The translations under genes and the position numbers were made by a program. Shown here piece after piece: positions 15,715 to 24,199 of a DNA stretch of 57,712 bases (the first letter of the stretch is position 1; every line of letters starts with the position of its first letter). The stretch is taken from the NCBI GenBank assembly GCA_013298125.1, contig JAAFJP010000036.1, positions 1-57,712 on the forward strand, written 5' to 3'. This stretch comes from Cytophagales bacterium. GTDB taxonomy: Bacteria; Bacteroidota; Bacteroidia; Cytophagales; Spirosomataceae. The notes beneath the pieces are model-generated. The model was not told the DNA's origin, searched no databases, and saw only the letters and a list, made by a program, of their open reading frames with translations.

Positions 15715-16332
15715 ATGCACTCGAAAAATATACTTATGATTATCTGTTTTATTGTATTATCATACATTTCAAATGCTCAAAAACTTGAAAAAGGTACTTG
15801 GCTTGTCGGTGGAAATCTCACTTATTTGAATGTTTCTCAAAAGGTATCATCCATTGGCGGATATGGAGGTTCATACGGAAGTGGTAGTGGTGCATACGGA
15901 GGCGGTTATGGTGGTGGCTACGGAACTGCAAACCCAGCAACAACTTATTCAACCAATATTTTTGTAGGTTCATTATCATTTGCAAAATTGGCAACTAAAT
16001 ATTTCGCACTTGGTGGCAAAGTTTCTTATCTAAATTCTGGTGGAGTGGATGCAGCGATAATTGGACCAACTTCACGTTTTTACGTGAACTATGATAAACC
16101 TTCAACTTTCTTTTTTATGGGCGACTTAGGTTTTAACACCAAAGGCGGTTCAGCATCTTATGATTTTGGAATAGGGCTTTCAAACTTACTGAGTGAACAT
16201 ATTTCAGTAGATATTATTGGAACATATGGTAATAGCTTCACTTCTAACGGAACGCAGAGCAACACAAATAACGATATTAGCATTTATGCTTTACAAGTTG
16301 GATTGCAAATATTAATCCCCAAGAGAAAGTAA
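15715..16332 (+). CDS. Outer-membrane beta-barrel-like protein with Gly/Tyr-rich loop
   Basis: 205 aa with a signal peptide ending 'SYISNAQ'. The mature part alternates polar and hydrophobic residues ('GTWLVGGNLTYLNVS', 'YFALGGKVSYLNSG') as in small porin-like barrels and ends near 'LQVGLQILIPKRK', a plausible last strand. Residues about 48-72 are a low-complexity Gly/Tyr/Ser insert ('GGYGGGYGTA'), probably a surface loop. Role unknown. Confidence 0.6.
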   Translation: MHSKNILMIICFIVLSYISNAQKLEKGTWLVGGNLTYLNVSQKVSSIGGYGGSYGSGSGAYGGGYGGGYGTANPATTYSTNIFVGSLSFAKLATKYFALGGKVSYLNSGGVDAAIIGPTSRFYVNYDKPSTFFFMGDLGFNTKGGSASYDFGIGLSNLLSEHISVDIIGTYGNSFTSNGTQSNTNNDISIYALQVGLQILIPKRK

Positions 16333-16352
16333 AAAAATTAATCATACCGCCA

Positions 16353-16709
16353 ATGAAAACCTATCAAATTACCGCCAATAATAACAGAATTATACTCAAT
16401 AGCAAAACAAGGCTAAATGTACCTATCAATGTCGTTATCATGTTGAAGGGACAAGCTAATTACACAACTTTCATCCTGAGCGATGGAAGAGAAAAAGTAG
16501 TCGCACGCACGCTCAAATTTTTTGAGCCATTTTTAGAAACCCACGGCTTTCAAAGAATTCATCGAGGCAGTATGATAAATCCAAAATTTATTAAGGGGTA
16601 TTGTAAAGACGATAGCATAGTAATTATGAAAAACGGTATGATGATAAAAGTTTCCCGTAGAAGAAAGGACGCATTTTTTGAGAAAAATGGTGAAAAACTT
16701 GTAAATTAA
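16353..16709 (+). CDS. Stand-alone LytTR DNA-binding protein 1
   Basis: 118 aa, essentially one LytTR domain ('IMLKGQANYTTFIL', 'VARTLKFFEPFL', 'GFQRIHRGSMINPKFI', 'IKVSRRRKDAF'). LytTR domains bind paired direct repeats about two helical turns apart. There is no receiver domain, so no phosphorylation control is visible. It starts 20 bases after the barrel gene and lies at the end of the rhs1 gene run. A second such protein sits just upstream of rhs2. Confidence 0.85.
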   Translation: MKTYQITANNNRIILNSKTRLNVPINVVIMLKGQANYTTFILSDGREKVVARTLKFFEPFLETHGFQRIHRGSMINPKFIKGYCKDDSIVIMKNGMMIKVSRRRKDAFFEKNGEKLVN

Positions 16710-16749
16710 CCATTTTAAAGTTTATTGTTACAAAATCATTACCGTCAAA

Positions 16750-18765
16750 ATGAAAGAACCAAGATTAGTACTATCAAAAAGCAAAGCTCTTAAATTAAAA
16801 GATTTTTCAAGTTATCCCTTTATGAACTTATCATTAGACGATATGCCAGGGGAGGAATGGATAGAGATACCCGAAGTTGAAGGAAGTTATTTAGTTTCTA
16901 ATTTTGGGCGTATAAAATCTCTGTCAAGACTAATATATAAGGGAAGAAAAACTTCATACTCACAAGAATATATTGTTGCTCAGAACCTTTATGCGAGGTA
17001 TAATGAGCATACAAAAGAGTATATTTTTAGTTTAGCCGTAGGTTTGCGATATGAACAAAATCGTTTTAATTTTCTAATTAATAGATTAGTGTATGAAAGA
17101 TTTATTGGAATAAAGGAAGAAATTGAATCTGATAAAATAATAATTGTCCACAAAGACGGTGATAAGGTTAATAATAGAATTGACAATTTAGAAATCAATG
17201 ATAGAACAAATCTTTACTATGAATTAGTAAAAAAAGGAAGAAGACTTCGTAAGAGAAATATGCCAGAAAAAGCATATAATCAAATCGGAGTTAATCAATA
17301 TGACTTACAAGGAAATCTCTTACAACATTTTTCAAGTGTTTCGGAAGCTGCCAAATCTATGCGTATTAAAGTTCCTGATTTAAAAATGGTTTTGATTAAT
17401 AAGGAGAAACAGATTAAAGGCTTTGTGTTTCGTTATGAAACAGATACTTATGGAGGGGAATATGCTAATTTTTCTAAGACAAAAAAAGTAAGTCAATATT
17501 CTGTTGAAGGTATTTTACTTAAAACATACGACTCGGTAATTCAAGCCTATAATGAAACAGGAATAAATGCAAATAGTATTTCAAAATGTGCTTTGTTTGA
17601 AAAGAGATTTGCGAGTGGTTTTGTTTGGCGGTATGAAGGAGGAGAATATAAGGGGGAATACATTAAAAGAATAATGACAATTGCGGTTCATCAATACGAC
17701 AAAAGCGGAGATTTTATACAAGCATTTGAAACGATTACCGCAGCGGCTGAATCACTTAATATTGCAGGTGCAGCAATTGGAAAATGTATTAGTGGTCAGA
17801 GCAAAACATCAGGGGGGTATGTTTGGCGATACAAAGACGAGCCTTATCATGGTGAGTATAAAGACCATCATCAACAAGGTAAACCTATTGCCCAATTAGA
17901 TAAACAGGGGAATGTAATGGCGACTTTTATTAGCATTAGAGATGCTGTAAAAGCAACAGGAATTCCCCAAAGTAAAATTCAAAAAAATATTGTAGGTGAG
18001 ACAGAATCAGCAGGTGATTATGTTTGGAGAAAAGCAACATCCGATGAAATTAAGGCATTACCCAAATATGTACCTGTGCTAAAACCTTTACCTCCAAATG
18101 CTGTTGCAGTTTGTCAATATACAAAAAGTGGAGAAAAAATTGCCAGATTTTCTACGATTTCCGAAGCATCCAAAGTTTCAGGAATCGGAAAGCAAGCGAT
18201 TGAAACTTTCCTTTCAAATCCCAATCATGTCAATGGTAACTTTATATGGCGTGTTGAAGGAGATGAGTATAAAGGGGAATTGAAAGATATAATTCGAGGA
18301 AGTGAGGCAAAAAAAGTAACACAATACGATTTAGAAGGGAATAAAATAAAAGCATATTCAAGTGGTTACGAAGCCTTCAAATCAACCTATTCAAATAAAT
18401 CATCCATTGGCTTAGTCTTAAATGGTAAGTTAAAAAGTTCTGGTGGATTTATTTGGCAATACGGTGAAGGTCCTGACAAAATAGATATTGAGGCTTACAT
18501 GGCTAAATTTGAATACATCAATCCACGTAGTAAGACGGTAAGCGGTTATGATTTGGAAGGTAATAAAATAGGGGTTTATAAAAGTTTAGGCGAAGCATCC
18601 CGAGAAAACGATGTTTCGTTTGCAGCCATTTCATTAGCTGTAAATGGTAAAAACAGAACAGGTGCTGAATTAATTTGGATATATGGTAATGGTCCAGAAA
18701 AAATAGATAGTGAAACTTTTCTTTTGAAAGGTGAAGTAAAATCCATATTCGAAAATGTGGTTTAA
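16750..18765 (+). CDS. NUMOD4/HNH-like protein with seven tandem NUMOD1-like repeats
   Basis: 671 aa, no signal peptide. Residues 36-60 form a NUMOD4 motif ('EEWIEIPEVEGSYLVSNFGR'). Residues 108-150 align with the HNH_3 nuclease fold ('INRLVYERFIG', 'VHKDGDKVNNRIDNLEI'), but positions usually occupied by His or Asp/Asn read N (in INRLV) and V (before H134), so catalysis is doubtful. Then come about seven repeats of some 60 residues, each like 'QYDLQGNLLQHFSSVSEAA' and ending in 'GGYVWRY'. NUMOD1 units are DNA-reading helices of homing endonucleases and usually number one to three. It is not inside an intron. Inference: a sequence-specific DNA-binding protein derived from a homing nuclease. 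Confidence 0.75.
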   Translation: MKEPRLVLSKSKALKLKDFSSYPFMNLSLDDMPGEEWIEIPEVEGSYLVSNFGRIKSLSRLIYKGRKTSYSQEYIVAQNLYARYNEHTKEYIFSLAVGLRYEQNRFNFLINRLVYERFIGIKEEIESDKIIIVHKDGDKVNNRIDNLEINDRTNLYYELVKKGRRLRKRNMPEKAYNQIGVNQYDLQGNLLQHFSSVSEAAKSMRIKVPDLKMVLINKEKQIKGFVFRYETDTYGGEYANFSKTKKVSQYSVEGILLKTYDSVIQAYNETGINANSISKCALFEKRFASGFVWRYEGGEYKGEYIKRIMTIAVHQYDKSGDFIQAFETITAAAESLNIAGAAIGKCISGQSKTSGGYVWRYKDEPYHGEYKDHHQQGKPIAQLDKQGNVMATFISIRDAVKATGIPQSKIQKNIVGETESAGDYVWRKATSDEIKALPKYVPVLKPLPPNAVAVCQYTKSGEKIARFSTISEASKVSGIGKQAIETFLSNPNHVNGNFIWRVEGDEYKGELKDIIRGSEAKKVTQYDLEGNKIKAYSSGYEAFKSTYSNKSSIGLVLNGKLKSSGGFIWQYGEGPDKIDIEAYMAKFEYINPRSKTVSGYDLEGNKIGVYKSLGEASRENDVSFAAISLAVNGKNRTGAELIWIYGNGPEKIDSETFLLKGEVKSIFENVV

Positions 18766-18835
18766 GAAATTTAAAAAGTCATATCCAAATGCAGATTTTT
18801 TTAGAAATAAAATCGTTTAAAACAGTATATACAAA

Positions 18836-18908
18836 AACAAATGCTTGCAAAAGCCCATCGAAGCTATGGCGGTAGCTGAGTAGGGGGACACTTTTGCAAG
18901 CATTTGTT
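18836..18908. repeat. Perfect 18-bp-arm inverted repeat with nested stem
   Basis: Arms 18836-18853 and 18891-18908 pair perfectly. The 37-base interior can form ccc/ggg and agct/agct helices around atggcggt. There is no T-run after it, so it is not a typical intrinsic terminator. It could be a structured RNA, a cruciform binding site or a small non-autonomous element. Confidence 0.75.
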
Positions 18909-19140
18909 ACCTTTTAAATACTTATAATTTCGTATTAGTGTTTCAAATATATGACTAACGGAGAATAAAACAAGCGAAATTGTAGAATTTATTTTTCAAA
19001 ACACATAGTTTTCCTTTGGAAATACCTTAAAAATTCCTAACTTTATAAAACAATAAAGCGATTATAATAACAAAAATTTCATAGTACACGCCTTAAAAAG
19101 CGGTACAAAAAGGTAATAGGTGTAGAACTATTAATTTTGC

Positions 19141-19167
19141 TTGCCCAGATGGTTTCCGTCTGGGCAA
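19141..19167. repeat. Hairpin sharing arm sequence with 1981-2059
   Basis: ttgcccagatgg pairs with ccgtctgggcaa (12 bp, one G-T) around a ttt loop. The ttgcccaga/tctgggcaa core also forms part of the 23-bp arms at 1981-2059. Confidence 0.65.
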
Positions 19168-19363
19168 CTTTGTTCAAAACGTTTTACTTAACATAACAAA
19201 AATTATACAACTTTTGCGAGGGCAAAAATTGTATAAGATTTTGGCTTGTCCAACTCCCATCAATGACCGTTTGGTAATAAAAGGTTGATAAATTTGAATA
19301 ATCATTTTCAATGAATTAATTTCAATAAATAAAGTCCCCTTACCAACATATTTTGTCGCTTCA

Positions 19364-19891
19364 ATGGTTGCTTTTACTTTCGGAAAACCGTTTCCACTTC
19401 ATAATAAAGCAAATGGCACAGAATATTGCCGAGCCGATTTTAACGATTCATTCTTTGATATTTGTTATTATTTCCCCTACGTGGATGAAAGACATATCAA
19501 CGCTTGGGGTAAAGATGTCTTTAAGTATGGTGTTTTTGAAGCTCATAATATCCCTTTTTTCTTGGTCGAATTTGAAATTGAGCAACAACGTTGGTGTTTT
19601 GATTTATCGTTAAATGTACATCATATTTTAGAGGGCGATACTACTATTTGGTTAAAATCAGAGGGTAAAATCATTCGTTTATATTTGATTGAAGGCAATA
19701 CCAACAACTTAGTTGGATTGCGTATGATTAGCATAAATGAAAATGCAGCCAACTACATTCGTGATATTTGCGAGGAGCAATACCAAAATTATCAAAGCAT
19801 CCGAGAGGTTGATGCAAAAATTGATAAAATAATTGACTCCATTTCAACGGCAGAAATGATACAAAAAATCAAAATGTTAAAGACTCAATAA
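19364..19891 (+). CDS. Hypothetical protein (175 aa)
   Basis: Soluble, no signal peptide. Aromatic-rich N-terminal half ('CYYFPYVDERHINAWGKDVF') and a helical C-terminus ('ANYIRDICEEQYQNYQ', then 'IDSISTAEMIQKIKML'). An overlapping frame starting at 19353 is shorter and less protein-like. It is the first of five plus-strand genes ending at 22295. No family recognised. Confidence 0.5.
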   Translation: MVAFTFGKPFPLHNKANGTEYCRADFNDSFFDICYYFPYVDERHINAWGKDVFKYGVFEAHNIPFFLVEFEIEQQRWCFDLSLNVHHILEGDTTIWLKSEGKIIRLYLIEGNTNNLVGLRMISINENAANYIRDICEEQYQNYQSIREVDAKIDKIIDSISTAEMIQKIKMLKTQ

Positions 19892-19940
19892 CTCAAAATT
19901 CTTGCCAAATAACACTATTTTAAAACCCATATCTAATTGT

Positions 19941-20285
19941 ATGTATCTTACTGGAATCATCAAAACCGATTTACCTAAAATCCTAATTAGTCCTAAGATG
20001 TGTCAAACACCGCAGGAATTATTTGATTGGCTAACCTCATTTTTTAATAAGGATGATTTCAAATTGAGTGAGCCAATATCTCTTGAAAAATTATTGGCTG
20101 CCTTAGAACAAAATATACCTATACGGGTGAATATTGAAGGTTATCCGATTGCCATATTGTTAGGAGCAGATGATGTAATTCAAAACGCTACGGATAGATT
20201 TGTACATATCGTGGATTTAGATTTATTAACAGCTTCCGCAGACGAAGTGCATCAGTACATCAAATCCTTAGAATTTGACAATTAA
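19941..20285 (+). CDS. Hypothetical protein (114 aa)
   Basis: I prefer the ATG at 19941 ('MYLTGIIKTDLPKILISP') over the frame's first ATG at 19902, because the intervening residues look unlike the rest. Soluble and acidic at the C-terminus ('SADEVHQYIKSLEFDN'). It lies 49 bases after the previous gene. Function unknown. Confidence 0.45.
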   Translation: MYLTGIIKTDLPKILISPKMCQTPQELFDWLTSFFNKDDFKLSEPISLEKLLAALEQNIPIRVNIEGYPIAILLGADDVIQNATDRFVHIVDLDLLTASADEVHQYIKSLEFDN

Positions 20286-20374
20286 CAAATTAAGGTACAG
20301 GCAAAAATTAACTTATTCCAGTCAAACAGCACCACTTGTGGATAACTATTTTGAAAAACTAAAAAATTAAAAGT

Positions 20375-20575
20375 ATGACATACGGAGAAAAAATAGAAGA
20401 AATGAAAAATACGATTGCCACTCTTTATGATGATTCAGAATGGCTTAGGGATATGGCAACCATAGAGGAAAAGAAGTTTTGGAATGAATTTAGGGAATTA
20501 GCTTTTGAAGTTGATGGACCACTCAGAAGGTTACTCAACCAAATGTCTTCAAATAGAGAGAAAACAGAAATTTAA
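20375..20575 (+). CDS. Small hypothetical protein (66 aa)
   Basis: 'MTYGEKIEEMKNTIATLYDD' onward, strongly helical and charged, with no Cys and no membrane segment. It sits 26 bases before the next gene in the same direction, with a clean upstream gap. Function unknown; it could be a small partner of a neighbour. Confidence 0.45.
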   Translation: MTYGEKIEEMKNTIATLYDDSEWLRDMATIEEKKFWNEFRELAFEVDGPLRRLLNQMSSNREKTEI

Positions 20576-20601
20576 TTTAGACAACCCAATTTATACTTGA
20601 T

Positions 20602-21231
20602 ATGACAGCGACCATCGCCCCCAATACTGATACAGCCCTACCAACAGTTGATATTTTTATCCAAAATATTCAAACTAAATTCTTAGGAGTTATTACAAAT
20701 AATGATAAAATTGAAGAAATGTTCCCTTTGATTTTCAAAAAGAATGCCCCACATTTAATGGATAAATATGTAGGTTATACTGATTTTGCACCTTTCTTCC
20801 TAAATTTAGATAATGACTGTAAAGCTGATTTATTAGCCCATCTTGGCATAAAAGGAGCAAAAGATTATCCAGTTATTGATGAAAAACATATCCAAAGATT
20901 AGAAGCCCAGCACCCTGATATAGTCGCTTATGGCAAGAAAGATGCGTTATATTATTGGAGACAATTTTTAATTATGGACGGTACGCTAAACCGCTTTCAA
21001 TTATACCCAATGGTTATCAATGTCCTTCAAAAAACGCTTTTATTTTTCAATAATCATGGCATTGTAAAAAATGTTGATGGATTTGACAATGAAGATTTTA
21101 GAGAATATTTACTAACCTATTCAGGGGACACCTTTGGAAATTATACCAATTGGATTGCATTTTGGAAAGGCTTGAATGAAGATACCCGAAAGGCGTTATT
21201 GCACCATATTTTACACGTATATCGAGGCTAA
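20602..21231 (+). CDS. Hypothetical protein (209 aa)
   Basis: Cytoplasmic-looking and helical. Contains 'NNDKIEEMFPLIFKKNAP' and 'YGKKDALYYWRQFLIMDGTL'. No recognised domain or motif. It may form an operon with its upstream neighbours. Confidence 0.5.
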   Translation: MTATIAPNTDTALPTVDIFIQNIQTKFLGVITNNDKIEEMFPLIFKKNAPHLMDKYVGYTDFAPFFLNLDNDCKADLLAHLGIKGAKDYPVIDEKHIQRLEAQHPDIVAYGKKDALYYWRQFLIMDGTLNRFQLYPMVINVLQKTLLFFNNHGIVKNVDGFDNEDFREYLLTYSGDTFGNYTNWIAFWKGLNEDTRKALLHHILHVYRG

Positions 21232-21269
21232 AACCATTGCAGAAAACAATTCCCCTAACTCATAACTAA

Positions 21270-22295
21270 ATGATAAGAACTGCCACATTCGTATTATTTG
21301 TATTTTTTCATACAATATTATTAGGACAAACCCCCATTGATATTGCTGAAAATACCTTGAAAGTTTCGCCTTCAGGCGAAGAAACATTTTTCTATGGACT
21401 TCGTGAAGGCGACCAGCTAATTTTCAATTTCGAGGAAATAAATGGAAAAACATTAAAAGAATTAGACATTAAATTACTGCCCACAAAATCAATATTTATG
21501 GATTATAAAACCCATAAGATTGAAAATAAAACGTTAAACATTGCAGAAACTGGAATTTATCAATTCCGTTTTGCCAATGCAAATATCATATCAGGAAGAA
21601 TTTGTAAGTTTAAGATTCAAAGAATTCCTGGCGATGAAAATGCTAAGAAATTTAATACAACGGTCTATGAACGAACAATTTACGATACTACCTATACCTA
21701 TGAACAAGAAAAATATATCGTAAAATCTGATACCATAATTAGCGAAATACTCAATCAAACTGCCAAAGTACATTCCTCTTTAAATATGAGTGGGAACAAG
21801 ACAACAACCAGTTTTACTTTACCCCAAAATACAGTTGCTTGGAGCTATTACATTGGAGTTGATCAAGAGGGACAAAAATCTTTTGAAGATGCAACAAAAG
21901 AACTCATTGCTAAAACACCCACAAACATTCTTAAACTCGTTAATGGTAATCCATTGACTGCCTTAGCCTTGGGAATTACTCCTTATTTATCCCTAATCCA
22001 AAGAGGAGAAGACGTAGATTATGCCCTTGTTGAAGAAATATATGTTAATTCTTTTACCTTCGGGAGACCCAATAATCGTGCTTTCAAAAGTGGTAAAATA
22101 ATAAATGAGTTTTCAAAAATGAATGCAAGAGAAGGTAGTAATAATTTAGCTTTCTGTTTTTCAAACGATAATGCTATTACTCCTGTGTCGGTTATGGTCA
22201 AAGTGATAGCAGTTCAAGCCAATACAGTTTACGCAACAAGGCAAGTAAAAAAAATGACTATAACAGGCAAACAAGAGAAGTATTTAAAGAACTGA
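21270..22295 (+). CDS. Secreted beta-rich hypothetical protein (341 aa)
   Basis: Signal peptide 'MIRTATFVLFVFFHTILLGQ'. The N-terminal mature part ('LREGDQLIFNFEEINGKTL', 'AETGIYQFRFANANI') reads like a beta-sandwich (GOLD- or CBM-like) domain. The second half contains 'TTSFTLPQNTVAWSYYIGVD'. No catalytic motif seen. It ends just before a bidirectional terminator shared with the Rpn gene. Confidence 0.55.
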   Translation: MIRTATFVLFVFFHTILLGQTPIDIAENTLKVSPSGEETFFYGLREGDQLIFNFEEINGKTLKELDIKLLPTKSIFMDYKTHKIENKTLNIAETGIYQFRFANANIISGRICKFKIQRIPGDENAKKFNTTVYERTIYDTTYTYEQEKYIVKSDTIISEILNQTAKVHSSLNMSGNKTTTSFTLPQNTVAWSYYIGVDQEGQKSFEDATKELIAKTPTNILKLVNGNPLTALALGITPYLSLIQRGEDVDYALVEEIYVNSFTFGRPNNRAFKSGKIINEFSKMNAREGSNNLAFCFSNDNAITPVSVMVKVIAVQANTVYATRQVKKMTITGKQEKYLKN

Positions 22296-22330
22296 AATCG
22301 CTTGCCTCGATAGAAAAAGGTTTTTCAACA

Positions 22331-22359
22331 AAAAAGCAAGCCTTTTGAGCTTGCTTTTT
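22331..22359. terminator. Bidirectional intrinsic terminator
   Basis: aaaaagcaagc (22331-22341) pairs with gcttgcttttt (22349-22359) around a 7-base loop, giving T-runs for both strands. It separates convergent genes ending at 22295 (plus) and 22390 (minus). Confidence 0.85.
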
Positions 22360-22389
22360 AATCTATGAAAATCTGGAAAATTTTACTGT

Positions 22390-23286
22390 TTAATTAGAAG
22401 ATTCTTTGATTTTTAGAATCATAGCTTGTACTTTTTTGACAGGCAGTTTAAAGGCTTGTGCTATTTTGTCAGCATTTAAACCCACTTCCAACAATCCTTT
22501 GATATGCTCAAAGGTTGTTTCTTCTTTGATTTCGTCTGCAATCGTCATGGCAATATTATTTATATTGGTTGAAACTTGTGTAAAGATAGGAGATAATTTA
22601 TTTCTTGTCAAGCTAATATCTTTTTGAATGTAACGCAAAGACGTTTTGATAAATTCATCTTGATGAACGACATCCAGAGCATTGAGCCTTTTGACTAAGA
22701 ATGACTCCAATTTCATAAAATCATCCGCTGAATCTCTACAATGTTTCATCAACATTGCCGTAAGGCTGAATAAGTCATTTTTGAAAAGCTCAATTTGGTG
22801 GTCTTTTACTTCACTCAAATCAAAAAGTAAATAATCAAATTGTGGAATGAACGAATGTAAACTTTGATGGGGATTACCAAAATAAGCAAGCATAGACTTT
22901 TTTTCCCACTTAGTCTCTCCATTGTAAATTACAATTGAAATAACTACCGACAAATCTTTATTTTGCTTTTGCTCTTCATACCAAATATTGTTCATATACC
23001 TGATTAACTGCAAATGGGGGTACTTTTCAGGATAAGATTTATGTTCAAATAAGACCGAAACAAAGGCATCCTGTCCAGCGTACTGAGTTCGATAAACAAC
23101 ATCCGCTAAATGTTCTCTGAGCATGGCATCAGTGAACGAAGAATTGATTTTTTCTAAGGTTGAGATATTGATTTTGTTACGAATATCAAAAGGGAATGTT
23201 TCTTCGATGAAGCTCTTAGCAACCTCCAATCGAGAAAAAGTTTCTTTGAAAAATTTATCGTGGTCTTTTCTTTTATTTTGGCTCAT
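22390..23286 (-). CDS. Rpn-family PD-(D/E)XK nuclease/putative transposase
   Basis: 298 aa. The N-terminal two thirds match the Rpn (recombination-promoting nuclease, 'Transposase_31') family: 'HDKFFKETFS' opening, 'REHLADVVYRTQ' with the nuclease Asp, and 'FVSVLFEHKSYPEKY' with the E-x-K motif, then 'LQLIRYMNNIWYEEQ'. The C-terminus holds a helix-turn-helix-like segment ('LNADKIAQAFKLPVKKVQAM'). Such proteins cleave DNA and are linked with horizontal transfer and phage defence. It is the last gene of the minus-strand rhs2 side; no inverted repeats mark it as a transposon. Confidence 0.8.
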   Translation of the reverse strand: MSQNKRKDHDKFFKETFSRLEVAKSFIEETFPFDIRNKINISTLEKINSSFTDAMLREHLADVVYRTQYAGQDAFVSVLFEHKSYPEKYPHLQLIRYMNNIWYEEQKQNKDLSVVISIVIYNGETKWEKKSMLAYFGNPHQSLHSFIPQFDYLLFDLSEVKDHQIELFKNDLFSLTAMLMKHCRDSADDFMKLESFLVKRLNALDVVHQDEFIKTSLRYIQKDISLTRNKLSPIFTQVSTNINNIAMTIADEIKEETTFEHIKGLLEVGLNADKIAQAFKLPVKKVQAMILKIKESSN

Positions 23287-23365
23287 GGGATAAGGAATAA
23301 TTTTCCAAAATTACGCAAAAAACCTTTTCTAAGGTTCATTGACTAACGATATTCAAAAGATAACG

Positions 23366-23620
23366 TTACTTTTTAGGAGACTGAATTTCCATTATTGTAG
23401 AATTACTTTCGGATTTACCTTTATTCTTAACCACAAAAATCAACCCCAAAATAATCAGTAAATAGGCAATAATTTTCATAATCAATTCCAGTAATCTGTT
23501 ACCAACAGAATGTTCAAAAGATTTGAACTCTTCCACACCTGCCATATTTCGGCGGTTAAATTTATTACGTCTTCTAAAATAGAGCAAGGCAGCCCCAAGC
23601 ATAATTAAAATATATCCCAT
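23366..23620 (-). CDS. Small two-span membrane protein (84 aa)
   Basis: Start chosen at 23620 ('MGYILIMLGAALLYFRRRNK'). The longer frame from 23707 begins inside the hairpin 23681-23730 and reads AT-rich non-protein-like sequence. Two hydrophobic spans (residues about 2-15 and 50-67) flank a basic 'RRRNKFNRR' patch. It lies downstream of the rhs2 genes and could be a membrane-bound immunity protein, but nothing specific supports that. Confidence 0.5.
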   Translation of the reverse strand: MGYILIMLGAALLYFRRRNKFNRRNMAGVEEFKSFEHSVGNRLLELIMKIIAYLLIILGLIFVVKNKGKSESNSTIMEIQSPKK

Positions 23621-23680
23621 CGTTTTTAAGGTTATTCCAAGACTCAAATAGTAATGGAGAAGTTTGAAAGAATAAACAAA

Positions 23681-23730
23681 AATAACTATAATATTTCGCC
23701 AATTCAATTAGACGAAATATTATAGTTATT
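23681..23730. terminator. 18-bp perfect inverted repeat between small genes
   Basis: Arms 23681-23698 and 23713-23730 with a 14-base loop; AT-rich. It lies just past the stop of the 133-aa gene (minus strand) and before the membrane-protein start, so it probably ends the rhs2 transcript or stabilises its 3' end. Confidence 0.6.
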
Positions 23731-23747
23731 TAGCTTTTTCCTAAAAC

Positions 23748-24149
23748 CTATAAACTCTTAAACTTCAACAATTGACTATTAACAAGCGTACCATTTAGAA
23801 TCAAGTTTTTCACAAACCCTGTCTGCCCAGCGGGAATCGTTACGATATGACCATTTGAAATCGTAACATCATCCGTTATCAATGGAGTACGCCCACACGA
23901 CCATGTGGTATTGGTATTCCAGTTACCCGAAACCACCGAAAACAAATTATCACAAAAAACTTCTACGATTTTAGTAAGCCGATTACCCACTTCATCATAA
24001 GTGTAGCTTACCGTAATTTTCTTTACTGAACCTTCCCAATAGTGAGCTTTTGTAACTCTACTAACATCATCATATTCGTAGGTTTTATTTTGGGTGAAGC
24101 CTTGTTCCCACCCGAAAAGAATAAAGGCTATTAGCATATATCGTTTCAT
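23748..24149 (-). CDS. Small secreted protein: short YD-repeat plus W-rich beta module (133 aa)
   Basis: Signal peptide 'MKRYMLIAFILFGWEQGFTQ', then two YD-repeat phrases ('YEYDDVSRVTKAHYWEG', 'YTYDEVGNRLTKI'), then a beta module ('SGNWNTNTTWSCGRTP', 'NGHIVTIPAGQTG'). A module of the same pattern interrupts the Rhs1 protein ('TGLWTDVNTWLKGIIP', 'NQNHVVTVPSNQT'). It follows rhs2 by 50 bases. It may be a shortened Rhs relic or a partner of Rhs2. Confidence 0.6.
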   Translation of the reverse strand: MKRYMLIAFILFGWEQGFTQNKTYEYDDVSRVTKAHYWEGSVKKITVSYTYDEVGNRLTKIVEVFCDNLFSVVSGNWNTNTTWSCGRTPLITDDVTISNGHIVTIPAGQTGFVKNLILNGTLVNSQLLKFKSL

Positions 24150-24199
24150 TGTCTGTATCGTTTAAATCTTGTTTTATTTGGATGCTCTTGATGATTATT

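Larger units (their letters stand above)
18766..19363. other. Intergenic stretch with two hairpins
   Basis: About 600 bases without a convincing gene. It holds the 18-bp-arm hairpin 18836-18908 and the hairpin 19141-19167, plus a weak gtac/gtac palindrome near 19084-19106. The rest is AT-rich and unremarkable. Confidence 0.55.

Noticed and set aside
16750-18765. Homing endonuclease inside a group I intron
   Set aside because: No split host gene or intron structure surrounds it, and its predicted catalytic positions are altered.
18836-18908. Intrinsic terminator after the NUMOD1-repeat gene
   Set aside because: The stem is long and strong, but no T-run follows on either strand, so a simple terminator role is unlikely.
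22390-23286. Active transposon carrying the Rpn-family gene
   Set aside because: I see no inverted ends or target duplication around it. The family name 'transposase' is historical; these act as nucleases.
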